Of a stretch of 64,000 nt of DNA, positions 57,507 to 64,000 are shown piece after piece. The position numbers and the translations under genes were made by a program. The DNA is taken from assembly GCF_009647605.1 (NCBI RefSeq), contig NZ_WJIF01000001.1:417655-481654 (forward strand), in the 5' to 3' direction. Numbering within the stretch: the stretch's first letter is position 1; every line of letters starts with the position of its first letter. The notes under the pieces were generated by a model. It worked only from the letters and a program-made list of their open reading frames with translations, was not told the origin of the DNA and searched no databases. The stretch is from Agromyces agglutinans (GTDB taxonomy: Bacteria > Actinomycetota > Actinomycetes > Actinomycetales > Microbacteriaceae).

Positions 57507-58193
57507 TCAGTCCAGCAGCTCGGGCCGGACGCGCCGCGTGCGCTCGAGCTGCTGCTCCCGCCGCCAGGCCGCGATGGCGCCGTGGTTGCCGCTGAGCAGG
57601 ACCGGCGGCACTTCGAGCTCGCGCCACGCGGCGGGCTTGGTGTAGCTCGGGTATTCGAGCAGTCCGCCTTCGTGCGATTCCTCGACGAGGCTCTCGGGGT
57701 TGCCGACCACCCCGGGCACCAGTCGCCCGGCGGCCTCGATCATGGCCATGACGGCGACCTCGCCGCCGTTCAGCACGTAGTCGCCGAGCGAGATCAGCCG
57801 CACGCGCATGCGCGTCGCGTAGTGGTCGACCACGCGCTGGTCGATGCCCTCGTAGCGTCCGCACGCGAACACGAGGTGCTCCTCGGCGGCGAGCTCGCGC
57901 GCGAGCTGCTGCGTGAACGGCTCGCCGGCGGGCGACGGCACGACGAGCAGGGCATCGGATGCCCCGTCGCCGACGATCGCGTCGAGCGCCTCGCCCCAGG
58001 GCTCGGGCTTCATGACCATGCCCGCGCCGCCGCCGTACGGAGTGTCGTCGACGGTGCGGTGACGGTCGTGCGTGAAGTCGCGCAGGTCGTGCGCGGTGAC
58101 CTCGATCAGCCCCGTCTGGCGGGCCTTGCCGAGCAGCGACAGGTCGAGCACCCGGAAGAACTCCGGGAAGATCGTGACGATGTCGATGCGCAC
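57507..58193 (-). CDS. trmD: tRNA (guanine-N1)-methyltransferase
   Basis: 228 residues, methylating G37 of several tRNAs to prevent frameshifts. The knotted SPOUT fold is clear: [60 protein letters not shown] and [16 protein letters not shown], with PSYTKPAAW. The start is GTG at 58191-58193, three bases after the rimM stop, with GCGGAG as ribosome-binding site inside the end of rimM. Confidence 0.96.
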   Translation of the reverse strand: MRIDIVTIFPEFFRVLDLSLLGKARQTGLIEVTAHDLRDFTHDRHRTVDDTPYGGGAGMVMKPEPWGEALDAIVGDGASDALLVVPSPAGEPFTQQLARELAAEEHLVFACGRYEGIDQRVVDHYATRMRVRLISLGDYVLNGGEVAVMAMIEAAGRLVPGVVGNPESLVEESHEGGLLEYPSYTKPAAWRELEVPPVLLSGNHGAIAAWRREQQLERTRRVRPELLD

Positions 58194-58196
58194 GCG

Positions 58197-58859
58197 TTAC
58201 TCCGCGTCGGGATCGCGGGCTGCGTCGGCGGAGGCATCCGTGGCGCCGGCCGAGCCGGCCGCGCCGGAGGCATCCGTCTCGCCGGACTCGATCGTCTCGC
58301 CGTCGGCCTCGTCGAGGTCCTCGAAGAGTCCCGCCGGTGGCGTCACGGTGACGATGCCGGCCTCGAGGTCGACCTCGGGCACGATCGCCGCGACGAGCGG
58401 CACCATGACCTCGCGTCGCTTCGGACCGAGCGTCTTGACGACGAGGAGGTCTTGCGCGGGAAGGTGCTCGACGTGTGCGACCTCGCCGATGCGCTCGCCG
58501 TCGCGGACGACGGCGAGGCCGATGAGCTGGTGGTCGTACCAGGCGTCGGGCTCGTCGTCTTCGTCGTCGGCGAGGTCGACCCACAGGATCGCCTTCACCA
58601 GCGTCTCGGCGGCGGTGCGGTCGTCGACGCCGTCGAAGAAACCGACCGGCTGGCCGTTGTACCAGCGCAGCTCGGTCAGCGTCAGGTGCTCGCCGTGCCA
58701 CGGCGAATCGGCGGGCACCTGCAGCGAGAACCTGGCGCCGGGGACGAACCGGCGCTCGGGGTCGTCGGTGTAGAGCTCGAGCTTGAGGGCGCCCTTCAGC
58801 CCGTGGGCCTTCGTGAGCCGGCCCACTCGGAGTTGCTGGGGTCGAGGGTCTCGGGCCAC
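58197..58859 (-). CDS. rimM: Ribosome maturation factor RimM
   Basis: 220 residues. It helps assemble the 30S head together with S19. The N-terminal beta-barrel (LRVGRLTKAHGLKGALKLELYTDDPERRF) and the PRC-barrel (DHQLIGLAVVRDGERIGEVAHV) are typical. The last 40 residues or so are a low-complexity Ala/Gly/Asp tail absent from most homologues. It is encoded by DNA with two direct copies of GAGGCATCCGT about 35 bp apart. The start is GTG. It lies in the rpsP-KH-rimM-trmD operon. Confidence 0.94.
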   Translation of the reverse strand: MARDPRPQQLRVGRLTKAHGLKGALKLELYTDDPERRFVPGARFSLQVPADSPWHGEHLTLTELRWYNGQPVGFFDGVDDRTAAETLVKAILWVDLADDEDDEPDAWYDHQLIGLAVVRDGERIGEVAHVEHLPAQDLLVVKTLGPKRREVMVPLVAAIVPEVDLEAGIVTVTPPAGLFEDLDEADGETIESGETDASGAAGSAGATDASADAARDPDAE

Positions 58860-58860
58860 G

Positions 58861-59097
58861 TCAGTCGTCGGTGTCGACGACGTCGACGCGGACGCGGCGA
58901 CCGTCGGCCAGTGCTGTCACGAGCGTACGCAGGGCCTTCGCGGTGCGACCGGCGCGGCCGATGACGCGACCGAGGTCCTCGGGGTTCACGTGAACCTCGA
59001 GGACCTCGCCGCGTGCGCTCGACGCGGAGACGACCCGCACGTCGCCCGGGTGGTCGACGATCCCCTTGACGAGGTGTTCGAGCGCGGACTGGAGCAA
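58861..59097 (-). CDS. KH-domain RNA-binding protein (KhpA family)
   Basis: 78 residues forming one type II KH domain with the GXXG loop in GRVIGRAGRTAKALRTLV. KhpA proteins bind RNA and are nearly always between rpsP and rimM in Gram-positive bacteria. The start appears to be TTG at 59095-59097, three bases after the rpsP stop, with GAGG 7-10 nt upstream inside rpsP. No ATG or GTG upstream fits the domain, so the rare start is likely real. Confidence 0.9.
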   Translation of the reverse strand: MLQSALEHLVKGIVDHPGDVRVVSASSARGEVLEVHVNPEDLGRVIGRAGRTAKALRTLVTALADGRRVRVDVVDTDD

Positions 59098-59100
59098 GGC

Positions 59101-59517
59101 CTACGCCTCGTCCGTGGTCTCGGCCTCGGCCTCGGGGGCCGCGGTCTCCTCGGCCTTCGCCGGCTTCTCGGCCCTGGGCTTGACGACCGACTTCTTGGCG
59201 GTGTCGGGCTCGAAGCCCGCCTTGGGGGCGGCGGTCTGGACGGTGGACTTCGCGTCCTTGTCGCCCTTGAACTTGCCCCAGTCGCCGGTCAGCTTGAGGA
59301 TGGCGGCGACCTGCTCGGTCGGCTGCGCGCCGACGGAGAGCCAGTACTGGGCGCGGTCGGAGTCGACCTCGATGAACGAGGGGTTCTCGGTGGGGTGGTA
59401 CTTGCCGATCTCCTCGATCACGCGACCATCGCGCTTGGTGCGCGAGTCGGCGACGACGATGCGGTAGTAGGGCGCACGGATCTTGCCGAGGCGCTTGAGA
59501 CGGATCTTGACAGCCAC
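59101..59517 (-). CDS. rpsP: 30S ribosomal protein S16
   Basis: 138 residues. The core [41 protein letters not shown] and [16 protein letters not shown] is standard S16. The C-terminus has a Lys/Ala/Glu-rich extension of about 50 residues, common in actinobacteria. The start is GTG at 59515-59517, with AGGAG 4-5 nt upstream. It is the first gene of the rpsP-KH-rimM-trmD operon. Confidence 0.96.
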   Translation of the reverse strand: MAVKIRLKRLGKIRAPYYRIVVADSRTKRDGRVIEEIGKYHPTENPSFIEVDSDRAQYWLSVGAQPTEQVAAILKLTGDWGKFKGDKDAKSTVQTAAPKAGFEPDTAKKSVVKPRAEKPAKAEETAAPEAEAETTDEA

Positions 59518-59643
59518 AATTCTCCTGAAGTGTTGTGAGGTAAGCGAACTGACAGCCGTGAGCGTGGGGTGCACACTCGGCGGAAGCTCTTCGGGGTTCT
59601 GAGCGCCGGATAGAGGGTCGGGCGGTTCAGAACTCGACTGACC

Positions 59644-59673
59644 ATTCTTGCAGATTTCGCGCCGCAAGGATAA
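59644..59673 (-). promoter_or_regulatory. Likely promoter of the rpsP operon
   Basis: On the minus strand AAGAAT (59644-59649) shares the AGAATGG core of the rplS and map promoters. TTATCC (59668-59673) is 18 nt upstream as a weak -35. The leader before rpsP would be about 125 nt. The remaining 214-bp gap, which also serves the divergent ligase gene, shows nothing else clear. Confidence 0.4.
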
Positions 59674-59731
59674 TCGTGCGGGTGCATGCCAAGATGGGCG
59701 CACGGTGCCGAGACCGGGAGTGGACGGGGAC

Positions 59732-60886
59732 ATGCAGATCGACTTCGCGTCCTCGGAGCGCTCCACGGTCGGCATCGAGTGGGAGATCGCGATCGTCGAC
59801 CGCGAGACCGGCGAGCTCGCCTCGGTCGCCGACCGCGTGCTCGAGGAGCTCCGCGGCGCCGACGGCGCGCCGCATCCGCAGGTCACGCACGAACTGCTCA
59901 CGAACACGGTCGAGCTCGTGAGCGGCGTGCACCGCACCGTCGGCGGCGCGGTCGCCGACCTGCAGGCGCAGCTCGACCAGGTGCGCGGCGTCATCGACCG
60001 GCTCGGCGACTACGACCTCATCTGCAGCGGCTCGCATCCCTACAGCCAGTGGTACGACCAGCACCTCACCGACAAGCCGCGCTACCACAAGCTGATCGAC
60101 CGCACGCGGTGGTGGGGTCGCAACATGATGATCTGGGGCATCCACGTGCACGTCGGCCTCGACGACCGCGACCGCGCCCTGCCGATCCTCGACGGCCTGC
60201 TCGCCTACGTGCCGCACCTCCAGGCGCTCTCGGCCTCGAGCCCGTTCTGGGCCGGCGTCGAGACCGGCTACGCCTCGAACCGCGCGCTGATGTTCCAGCA
60301 GCTGCCGACCGCCGGACTCCCCTATCCGCTCGCCGACTGGGCCGCGTACGAGCGCTACGTCGACGACCTCGTGCGCACGGGCGTCATCGAGGACCACAGC
60401 GAGGTCCGCTGGGACATCCGCCCGTCGCCGAAGTGGGGCACGCTCGAGGTGCGCGTGTGCGACGGCGTCTCGACGGCCGCCGAGATCGCCGGCATCGCCG
60501 CGCTCATCCAATGCCTCGTGGAGTGGATGGGCGACGAGCTCGCCGACGGTCGCACGCTGACCGTGCTGCAGCCCTGGTACGTGCGCGAGAACAAGTGGCG
60601 CGCCGCACGCTACGGCATGGACGCAGAGATCATCACGGACGTCGCGGGCACCGAGCGGCTCGTCGCCGACGACCTCGTCGACCTGGTCACGCGACTGGCA
60701 CCGATCGCCGACCGCCTCGGCTGCGCGGCCGAGCTCGCCTCGGTGCGCCTGATGGTCGAGCAGGGCGCGAGCTACCAGCGGCAGCTGCGGGTCGCGCACG
60801 CCGCCGACGGCGACCTGCGCGAGGTGGTCGCCCACCTCGCGCGCGAGCTGCGCGACGGCGTCAGGCCGGGATCCGCCGCGTCCTGA
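59732..60886 (+). CDS. Carboxylate-amine ligase, glutamate-cysteine ligase type 2 (YbdK family)
   Basis: 384 residues. Family features are [19 protein letters not shown] near the start (active-site Glu pair), [51 protein letters not shown] and the metal-binding end of [14 protein letters not shown]. YbdK enzymes form gamma-glutamyl-cysteine weakly; actinobacterial members may act in other amide ligations, so substrate is not fixed. The ATG at 59732 has ACGGGGA upstream. Its 3' end overlaps the convergent GH1 gene by 26 bases. Confidence 0.88.
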   Translation: MQIDFASSERSTVGIEWEIAIVDRETGELASVADRVLEELRGADGAPHPQVTHELLTNTVELVSGVHRTVGGAVADLQAQLDQVRGVIDRLGDYDLICSGSHPYSQWYDQHLTDKPRYHKLIDRTRWWGRNMMIWGIHVHVGLDDRDRALPILDGLLAYVPHLQALSASSPFWAGVETGYASNRALMFQQLPTAGLPYPLADWAAYERYVDDLVRTGVIEDHSEVRWDIRPSPKWGTLEVRVCDGVSTAAEIAGIAALIQCLVEWMGDELADGRTLTVLQPWYVRENKWRAARYGMDAEIITDVAGTERLVADDLVDLVTRLAPIADRLGCAAELASVRLMVEQGASYQRQLRVAHAADGDLREVVAHLARELRDGVRPGSAAS

Positions 60887-62294
60887 TCAGTTCGGCGTAC
60901 CAACGCGCCGAGTCCTTCGGCAGCCGCTCGAGCGTCTCGTAGTCGACCCGGACGATCCCGAACCGCTTCGAGTAGCCGTAGCCCCACTCGAAGTTGTCCA
61001 TGAGCGACCAGACCTGGTAGCCGCGCAGGTCGACGCCGCGCGCCATGGCCCGGTGCGCGGCCGTGAAGTGGCGTCGCAGGTAGTCGGTGCGCTCGACGTC
61101 GTGCACGGCGGGGCCGTCGGCCTCGTCCGTCACGACGTCGTCGAAGGCGGCGCCGTTCTCGGTGACCATGAGCGGAAGCGTCGGGTACGCCTCGTGCAGC
61201 GCGACGAGCAGGTCTTCGAGACCCGAGGGGTCGATGTTCCACCCCATCGCGGTGTAGGGGCCGGGCTGCTCGAGGAACTCCACCGACTCCGACCCGGGCC
61301 AGGCCGTGCCGCCCATGTCCTTGTGGCCGTCGGCGTTGACCTTCGGCGACTCGCCGTCCCACATGCGCACGGTGACCGTGGAGTAGTAGTTCACGCCGAG
61401 CACGTCGAGCGGTTGGCGGATGAGCTCGGTGTCGCCCGGGCGGACGAACGCCCAGTCGGTCACGTCGGCGGTGTCGGCGATGACGTCGGCCGGGTACTCG
61501 CCCTCGAGCAGCGGGCTCAGGAACACGCGGTTCGCGAGCCCGTCGATGCGCCGCGCCGCCTCGGCGCCCGTGGGCCCGGAGGGCCGGATGACGTGCAGGT
61601 TCAGCGTGATCGAGAACTTCGGGTCGCCGGGTACGACGTCGCGGAGCGCCGCGACGGCGAGCCCGTGCGCGAGGTTCAGGTGGTGCACGGCGGCGAGCGC
61701 CTTGGCGCCGTCCATGAGTCCGGGGGCGTGCGCCCCGGAGCCGTAGCCGAGGTAGGCGCTGCACCACGGCTCGTTGAGCGTGGTCCAGACCGCGATGCGG
61801 TCTCCGAGCCGCTCGCCGAGGATGCGGGCGTAGTCGGCGAACGCCTCGGCGGTCGCCCGGTTCGCCCAGCCGCCCTCGTCTTCGAGCGCCTGCGGGAGAT
61901 CCCAGTGGTACAGGGTGGCGATCGGCTTGATGCCGCGCTCGATCAGCCCGTCGACGAGCCGCTCGTAGAACGCGAGGCCGGCCTCGTTGGCCGGGCCGCG
62001 GCCGGTCGGCTGGATGCGCGGCCACGCGATCGAGAACCGGTACGCCTCGAGCCCGAGCTCGACCATCAGGTCGAGGTCGGACTCCCACCGGTGGTAGTGG
62101 TCGTCGGCCACGTCGCCCGTGTCGCCGTTCCACACCTTGCCGGGCGTGTGGCTGAACGTGTCCCAGATCGACGGGCCACGGCCGTCTTCGGTCGCCGCGC
62201 CCTCGATCTGATACGACGCGGTCGCCGAGCCGAAGAGGAAGTCGTCGGGGAATGCCAGTCCCGAGTCGCGGTAGTCGGGGGATCCGGTGGTCAT
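60861..62294 (-). CDS. Beta-glucosidase (glycoside hydrolase family 1)
   Basis: 477 residues. GH1 motifs are complete: [50 protein letters not shown], the acid/base in [26 protein letters not shown] and the nucleophile in [33 protein letters not shown] completes the aglycone site. It has no signal peptide, so it acts inside the cell on imported beta-linked disaccharides such as cellobiose. The ATG follows a promoter region with a 16-bp palindrome that may be an operator. No transporter or LacI gene lies beside it. Confidence 0.95.
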   Translation of the reverse strand: MTTGSPDYRDSGLAFPDDFLFGSATASYQIEGAATEDGRGPSIWDTFSHTPGKVWNGDTGDVADDHYHRWESDLDLMVELGLEAYRFSIAWPRIQPTGRGPANEAGLAFYERLVDGLIERGIKPIATLYHWDLPQALEDEGGWANRATAEAFADYARILGERLGDRIAVWTTLNEPWCSAYLGYGSGAHAPGLMDGAKALAAVHHLNLAHGLAVAALRDVVPGDPKFSITLNLHVIRPSGPTGAEAARRIDGLANRVFLSPLLEGEYPADVIADTADVTDWAFVRPGDTELIRQPLDVLGVNYYSTVTVRMWDGESPKVNADGHKDMGGTAWPGSESVEFLEQPGPYTAMGWNIDPSGLEDLLVALHEAYPTLPLMVTENGAAFDDVVTDEADGPAVHDVERTDYLRRHFTAAHRAMARGVDLRGYQVWSLMDNFEWGYGYSKRFGIVRVDYETLERLPKDSARWYAELIRTRRIPA

Positions 62295-62313
62295 GCAGGT
62301 GCTCCAGTCTGGT

Positions 62314-62329
62314 GGTGGCGCGCGCCACC
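62314..62329. promoter_or_regulatory. 16-bp palindrome upstream of the beta-glucosidase gene
   Basis: GGTGGCGCGCGCCACC is a perfect palindrome, 20 bp before the ATG. TACAGT on the minus strand (62335-62340) would be the -10, putting the palindrome over the transcription start, a typical repressor position. A second palindrome, GCGAATTCGC, lies at 62349-62358. Operator function is inferred. Confidence 0.5.
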
Positions 62330-62389
62330 GGATCACTGTACCGGTTCCGCGAATTCGCTGACCGCTCGGTAAGCCGCTCGAGCCCCGGG

Positions 62390-63406
62390 TCAGTACCAGT
62401 AGTCGCCGGTCCGCGCGCGATGCGCGGCGAGGAAATCCGACTCGCCGGTGCGCCATCGCTCGGCGACCGGCCGGTGCGCGAGGAGGTAGGCGGGCTGGTA
62501 CTCGACGATGTCGGGCGCGAACGCGCTCTTGAACACGAGGATGCCACGGCCCGACGGATGCGCCCGGTCGGGCGGCGGCACGTGGCCGAGGTCGTACTCG
62601 CGCACACCCTCCTCGGCGAGCTCCTGCATGATGCGCCACTGCAGGTAGCGCGATGCCATGAGCTGCGGCAGGTCGCGGGTCGACCCGCCGTCCTTGTACC
62701 AGGCACGATCGCCGAAGCGCACGACGAACGCCCCCGAGACGACCGTTCCGTCGTACTTGGCGAGGTAGAGCCGGCCGCTGCCCGCGGCGTCGAACGCCGA
62801 CCACACCGCACGGAGGTAGTCGTCGCTGCGGAAGAAGGCACCCGAGCGCTCCTCGGTCGCGCGCACGAGCGCGAGCATCCGTGCGGCGTCCTCGCCGTCG
62901 ATGGCCGCCCGCTCCACCACCACGCCATTGCGCTCGCCCGTTCGGATCTCGGCACGACCGCGCTTCTTCATGCGGGACAGGGCACCCTCGGCGCCGTCGG
63001 ACAGGTCGACGACGACGGCGAAGCGGTACTGCGAGGCGCGGGTGGGCGCCCAACCGTGCTCGAGGAACGCCTCGTCGAGGGCGGGATCGCGCGGCTGGTA
63101 GAGCTCCACCTTGGTGGCGAACGCGCTGCCGCCGGACTCGCCGACGGCCGCCGTCAGCGCCGGGACGAGTGCCGGCGTGATGCCGCTGATCCTCGGCAGG
63201 TGCCGCAACGAGCCCGACCCGTCGACGGTCCGCTCGTAGGCGAGCACCGGCACGGGCACCCCATCGGCGGCTTCGAGCGGCGCGACGCGCCAGGGCCCGC
63301 CCGATCGGATTCCGGCCCAGGCGCGGCTCTGCATGAAATGCGGTGCCGAGTGCGCGGCGAGCACCTGCTCGTCCCATTCCCGGGTGAGCGGCACTGCATC
63401 GGCCAT
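62390..63406 (-). CDS. FemAB-like aminoacyltransferase / GNAT-fold protein
   Basis: 338 residues with the double-GNAT pattern of the FemABX family: [21 protein letters not shown] at the start, [39 protein letters not shown] sequence in the middle (linked to lipid II:glycine/alanine transfer), and [25 protein letters not shown] with YDLGHVPPP near the end. Such enzymes add amino acids to the peptidoglycan stem peptide from aminoacyl-tRNA. The start is ATG at 63404-63406 with GGGGGAG upstream. TATCAT (63475-63480, minus strand) is a likely -10. Confidence 0.87.
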   Translation of the reverse strand: MADAVPLTREWDEQVLAAHSAPHFMQSRAWAGIRSGGPWRVAPLEAADGVPVPVLAYERTVDGSGSLRHLPRISGITPALVPALTAAVGESGGSAFATKVELYQPRDPALDEAFLEHGWAPTRASQYRFAVVVDLSDGAEGALSRMKKRGRAEIRTGERNGVVVERAAIDGEDAARMLALVRATEERSGAFFRSDDYLRAVWSAFDAAGSGRLYLAKYDGTVVSGAFVVRFGDRAWYKDGGSTRDLPQLMASRYLQWRIMQELAEEGVREYDLGHVPPPDRAHPSGRGILVFKSAFAPDIVEYQPAYLLAHRPVAERWRTGESDFLAAHRARTGDYWY

Positions 63407-63527
63407 TACCACCGCTTCTCCCCCTGTGCTGGTGGAGGGGCCCGAGGGCCCGTGACGCATCGCTGCTGCGCCACATGATAGCGGTGCGGCGCATCCGGAT
63501 GGTGGACCACGCGCCTATGGTGGTCGC

Positions 63528-64000
63528 ATGGGCGAACCGAGTCTCGAACTCCACGGCGATGATGTGCACGCGCGCCTCCTGCCCGGAAGGGGCACCAACG
63601 GCGGATTCTCACTCGTCATCGACGGCACCACCCAGTCGCATGTGAATCCCGACGACCCGCTGGATCTGCAGCTCGAGTACGTACGCGAGATCGCCGGCGT
63701 GCTCGACGCGTGGCATCCACGCCCCGAACCGATCTCGGTGCTGCACCTCGGCGCCGGCGCGCTGACCCTGCCGAGGTGGATCGCGGCGACGCGACCCGGC
63801 TCGCGGCAGCACGTCGTCGAACTGCTTCCCGAGCTCTTCGACTTCGTGCTGCAGGCACTGCCCCTCGGCGACGACGTCGAGCTCACGGTCGAGTTCGACG
63901 ACGCCCGCGCTGCGGTCGATCGCGCGGCCCGGCACGACGGCGGCTACGACGTCGCCATCGTCGACGTGTTCAGCGGCAACGTCGCGCCGCCCGCGGTCGG
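63528..64000 (+). CDS. Spermidine synthase-like methyltransferase-fold protein, 5' part
   Basis: The first 157 codons before the window ends. The product has [22 protein letters not shown], the SAM-fold glycine loop [33 protein letters not shown] and [11 protein letters not shown], the layout of the fused spermidine synthase-like family of actinobacteria. Activity as a true aminopropyltransferase is not assured. TATGGT (63516-63521) lies 6 nt before the ATG, so the mRNA is probably leaderless; this supports the start. Confidence 0.82.
   Translation, partial: MGEPSLELHGDDVHARLLPGRGTNGGFSLVIDGTTQSHVNPDDPLDLQLEYVREIAGVLDAWHPRPEPISVLHLGAGALTLPRWIAATRPGSRQHVVELLPELFDFVLQALPLGDDVELTVEFDDARAAVDRAARHDGGYDVAIVDVFSGNVAPPAV

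Overview
The window is a single stretch of very G+C-rich chromosomal DNA (judged by eye at about 70% or more) from an actinobacterium, most probably a member of the Microbacteriaceae such as an Agromyces/Microbacterium relative. The reasons are GTG starts, overlapping stop/start pairs, TANNNT -10 boxes placed 6-7 nt before start codons, and gene blocks known from actinobacteria: gatCAB-ligA-mnmA-cysteine desulfurase, glgX/glgP/glgE/glgB, cdsA-frr-pyrH-tsf-rpsB, xerC-dprA-comM-yraN-DUF2469-rnhB-lepB-rplS, and rpsP-KH-rimM-trmD. The genus is inference. I found no IS element, prophage, CRISPR array, tRNA or rRNA gene. No gap between genes exceeds about 270 bases.

Layout. 1-13.6 kb, mostly minus strand: a GerW-family gene cut by the window edge, DNA polymerase IV, a small Gly/Asp/Phe-tailed protein, the GatCAB amidotransferase operon, a Tat-exported phosphoesterase, DNA ligase, a membrane protein, and the tRNA 2-thiolation pair mnmA plus cysteine desulfurase. 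13.6-23.1 kb: glycogen/alpha-glucan metabolism (glgX, glgP, glgE, glgB) with a YbaK-type deacylase. 23.2-31.4 kb: envelope and cell-shape genes, including a thioredoxin/TPR protein, a long membrane protein of unknown function, a DivIVA/FilP-like coiled coil with regular 11-residue repeats, an AI-2E-family permease, a hydrolase, a transglycosylase and a DivIVA-repeat protein. 31.4-45.0 kb: a minus-strand housekeeping block (cdsA, frr, pyrH, tsf, rpsB, xerC, phosphodiesterase, dprA, comM, yraN, DUF2469, rnhB, lepB, rplS), interrupted by a divergent M23-like gene. 45.1-57.4 kb: map followed by a complete-looking nitrate assimilation module: nirD, nirB, the SUMT gene cobA, a HemD-winged-helix regulator (NnaR type), narK, a molybdopterin nitrate reductase, its FAD/[2Fe-2S] partner, and a CbiX/SirB-like chelatase. 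57.5-59.5 kb: trmD, rimM, KH protein, rpsP. 59.7-64 kb: a YbdK-type ligase, a GH1 beta-glucosidase, a FemAB-like protein and a truncated spermidine-synthase-like gene.

How the genes work together. NarK imports nitrate, NasA with the FAD partner reduces it to nitrite, and NirB/NirD reduce nitrite to ammonium. CobA and the CbiX-like protein serve synthesis of the siroheme that NirB needs, and the HemD-HTH protein probably activates the set together with GlnR. Half-sites spaced exactly 22 bp apart occur upstream of nirB, narK and the cbiX-like gene. The module sits between trmD and rplS, which are neighbours in the classical rpsP-rimM-trmD-rplS operon.

The strongest unexplained signal is a short word, GGATGCC/GGCATCC, seen by eye about 65 times on both strands. 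It uses otherwise rare codons, sits often in linkers, and forms inverted pairs that make hairpins, including a map terminator and a 15-bp stem inside an apparent insertion in nasA. A second signal is a set of about a dozen genes whose -10 box lies 6-7 nt before the start codon, indicating leaderless transcripts. This set includes one 18-bp gap that serves two divergent genes.
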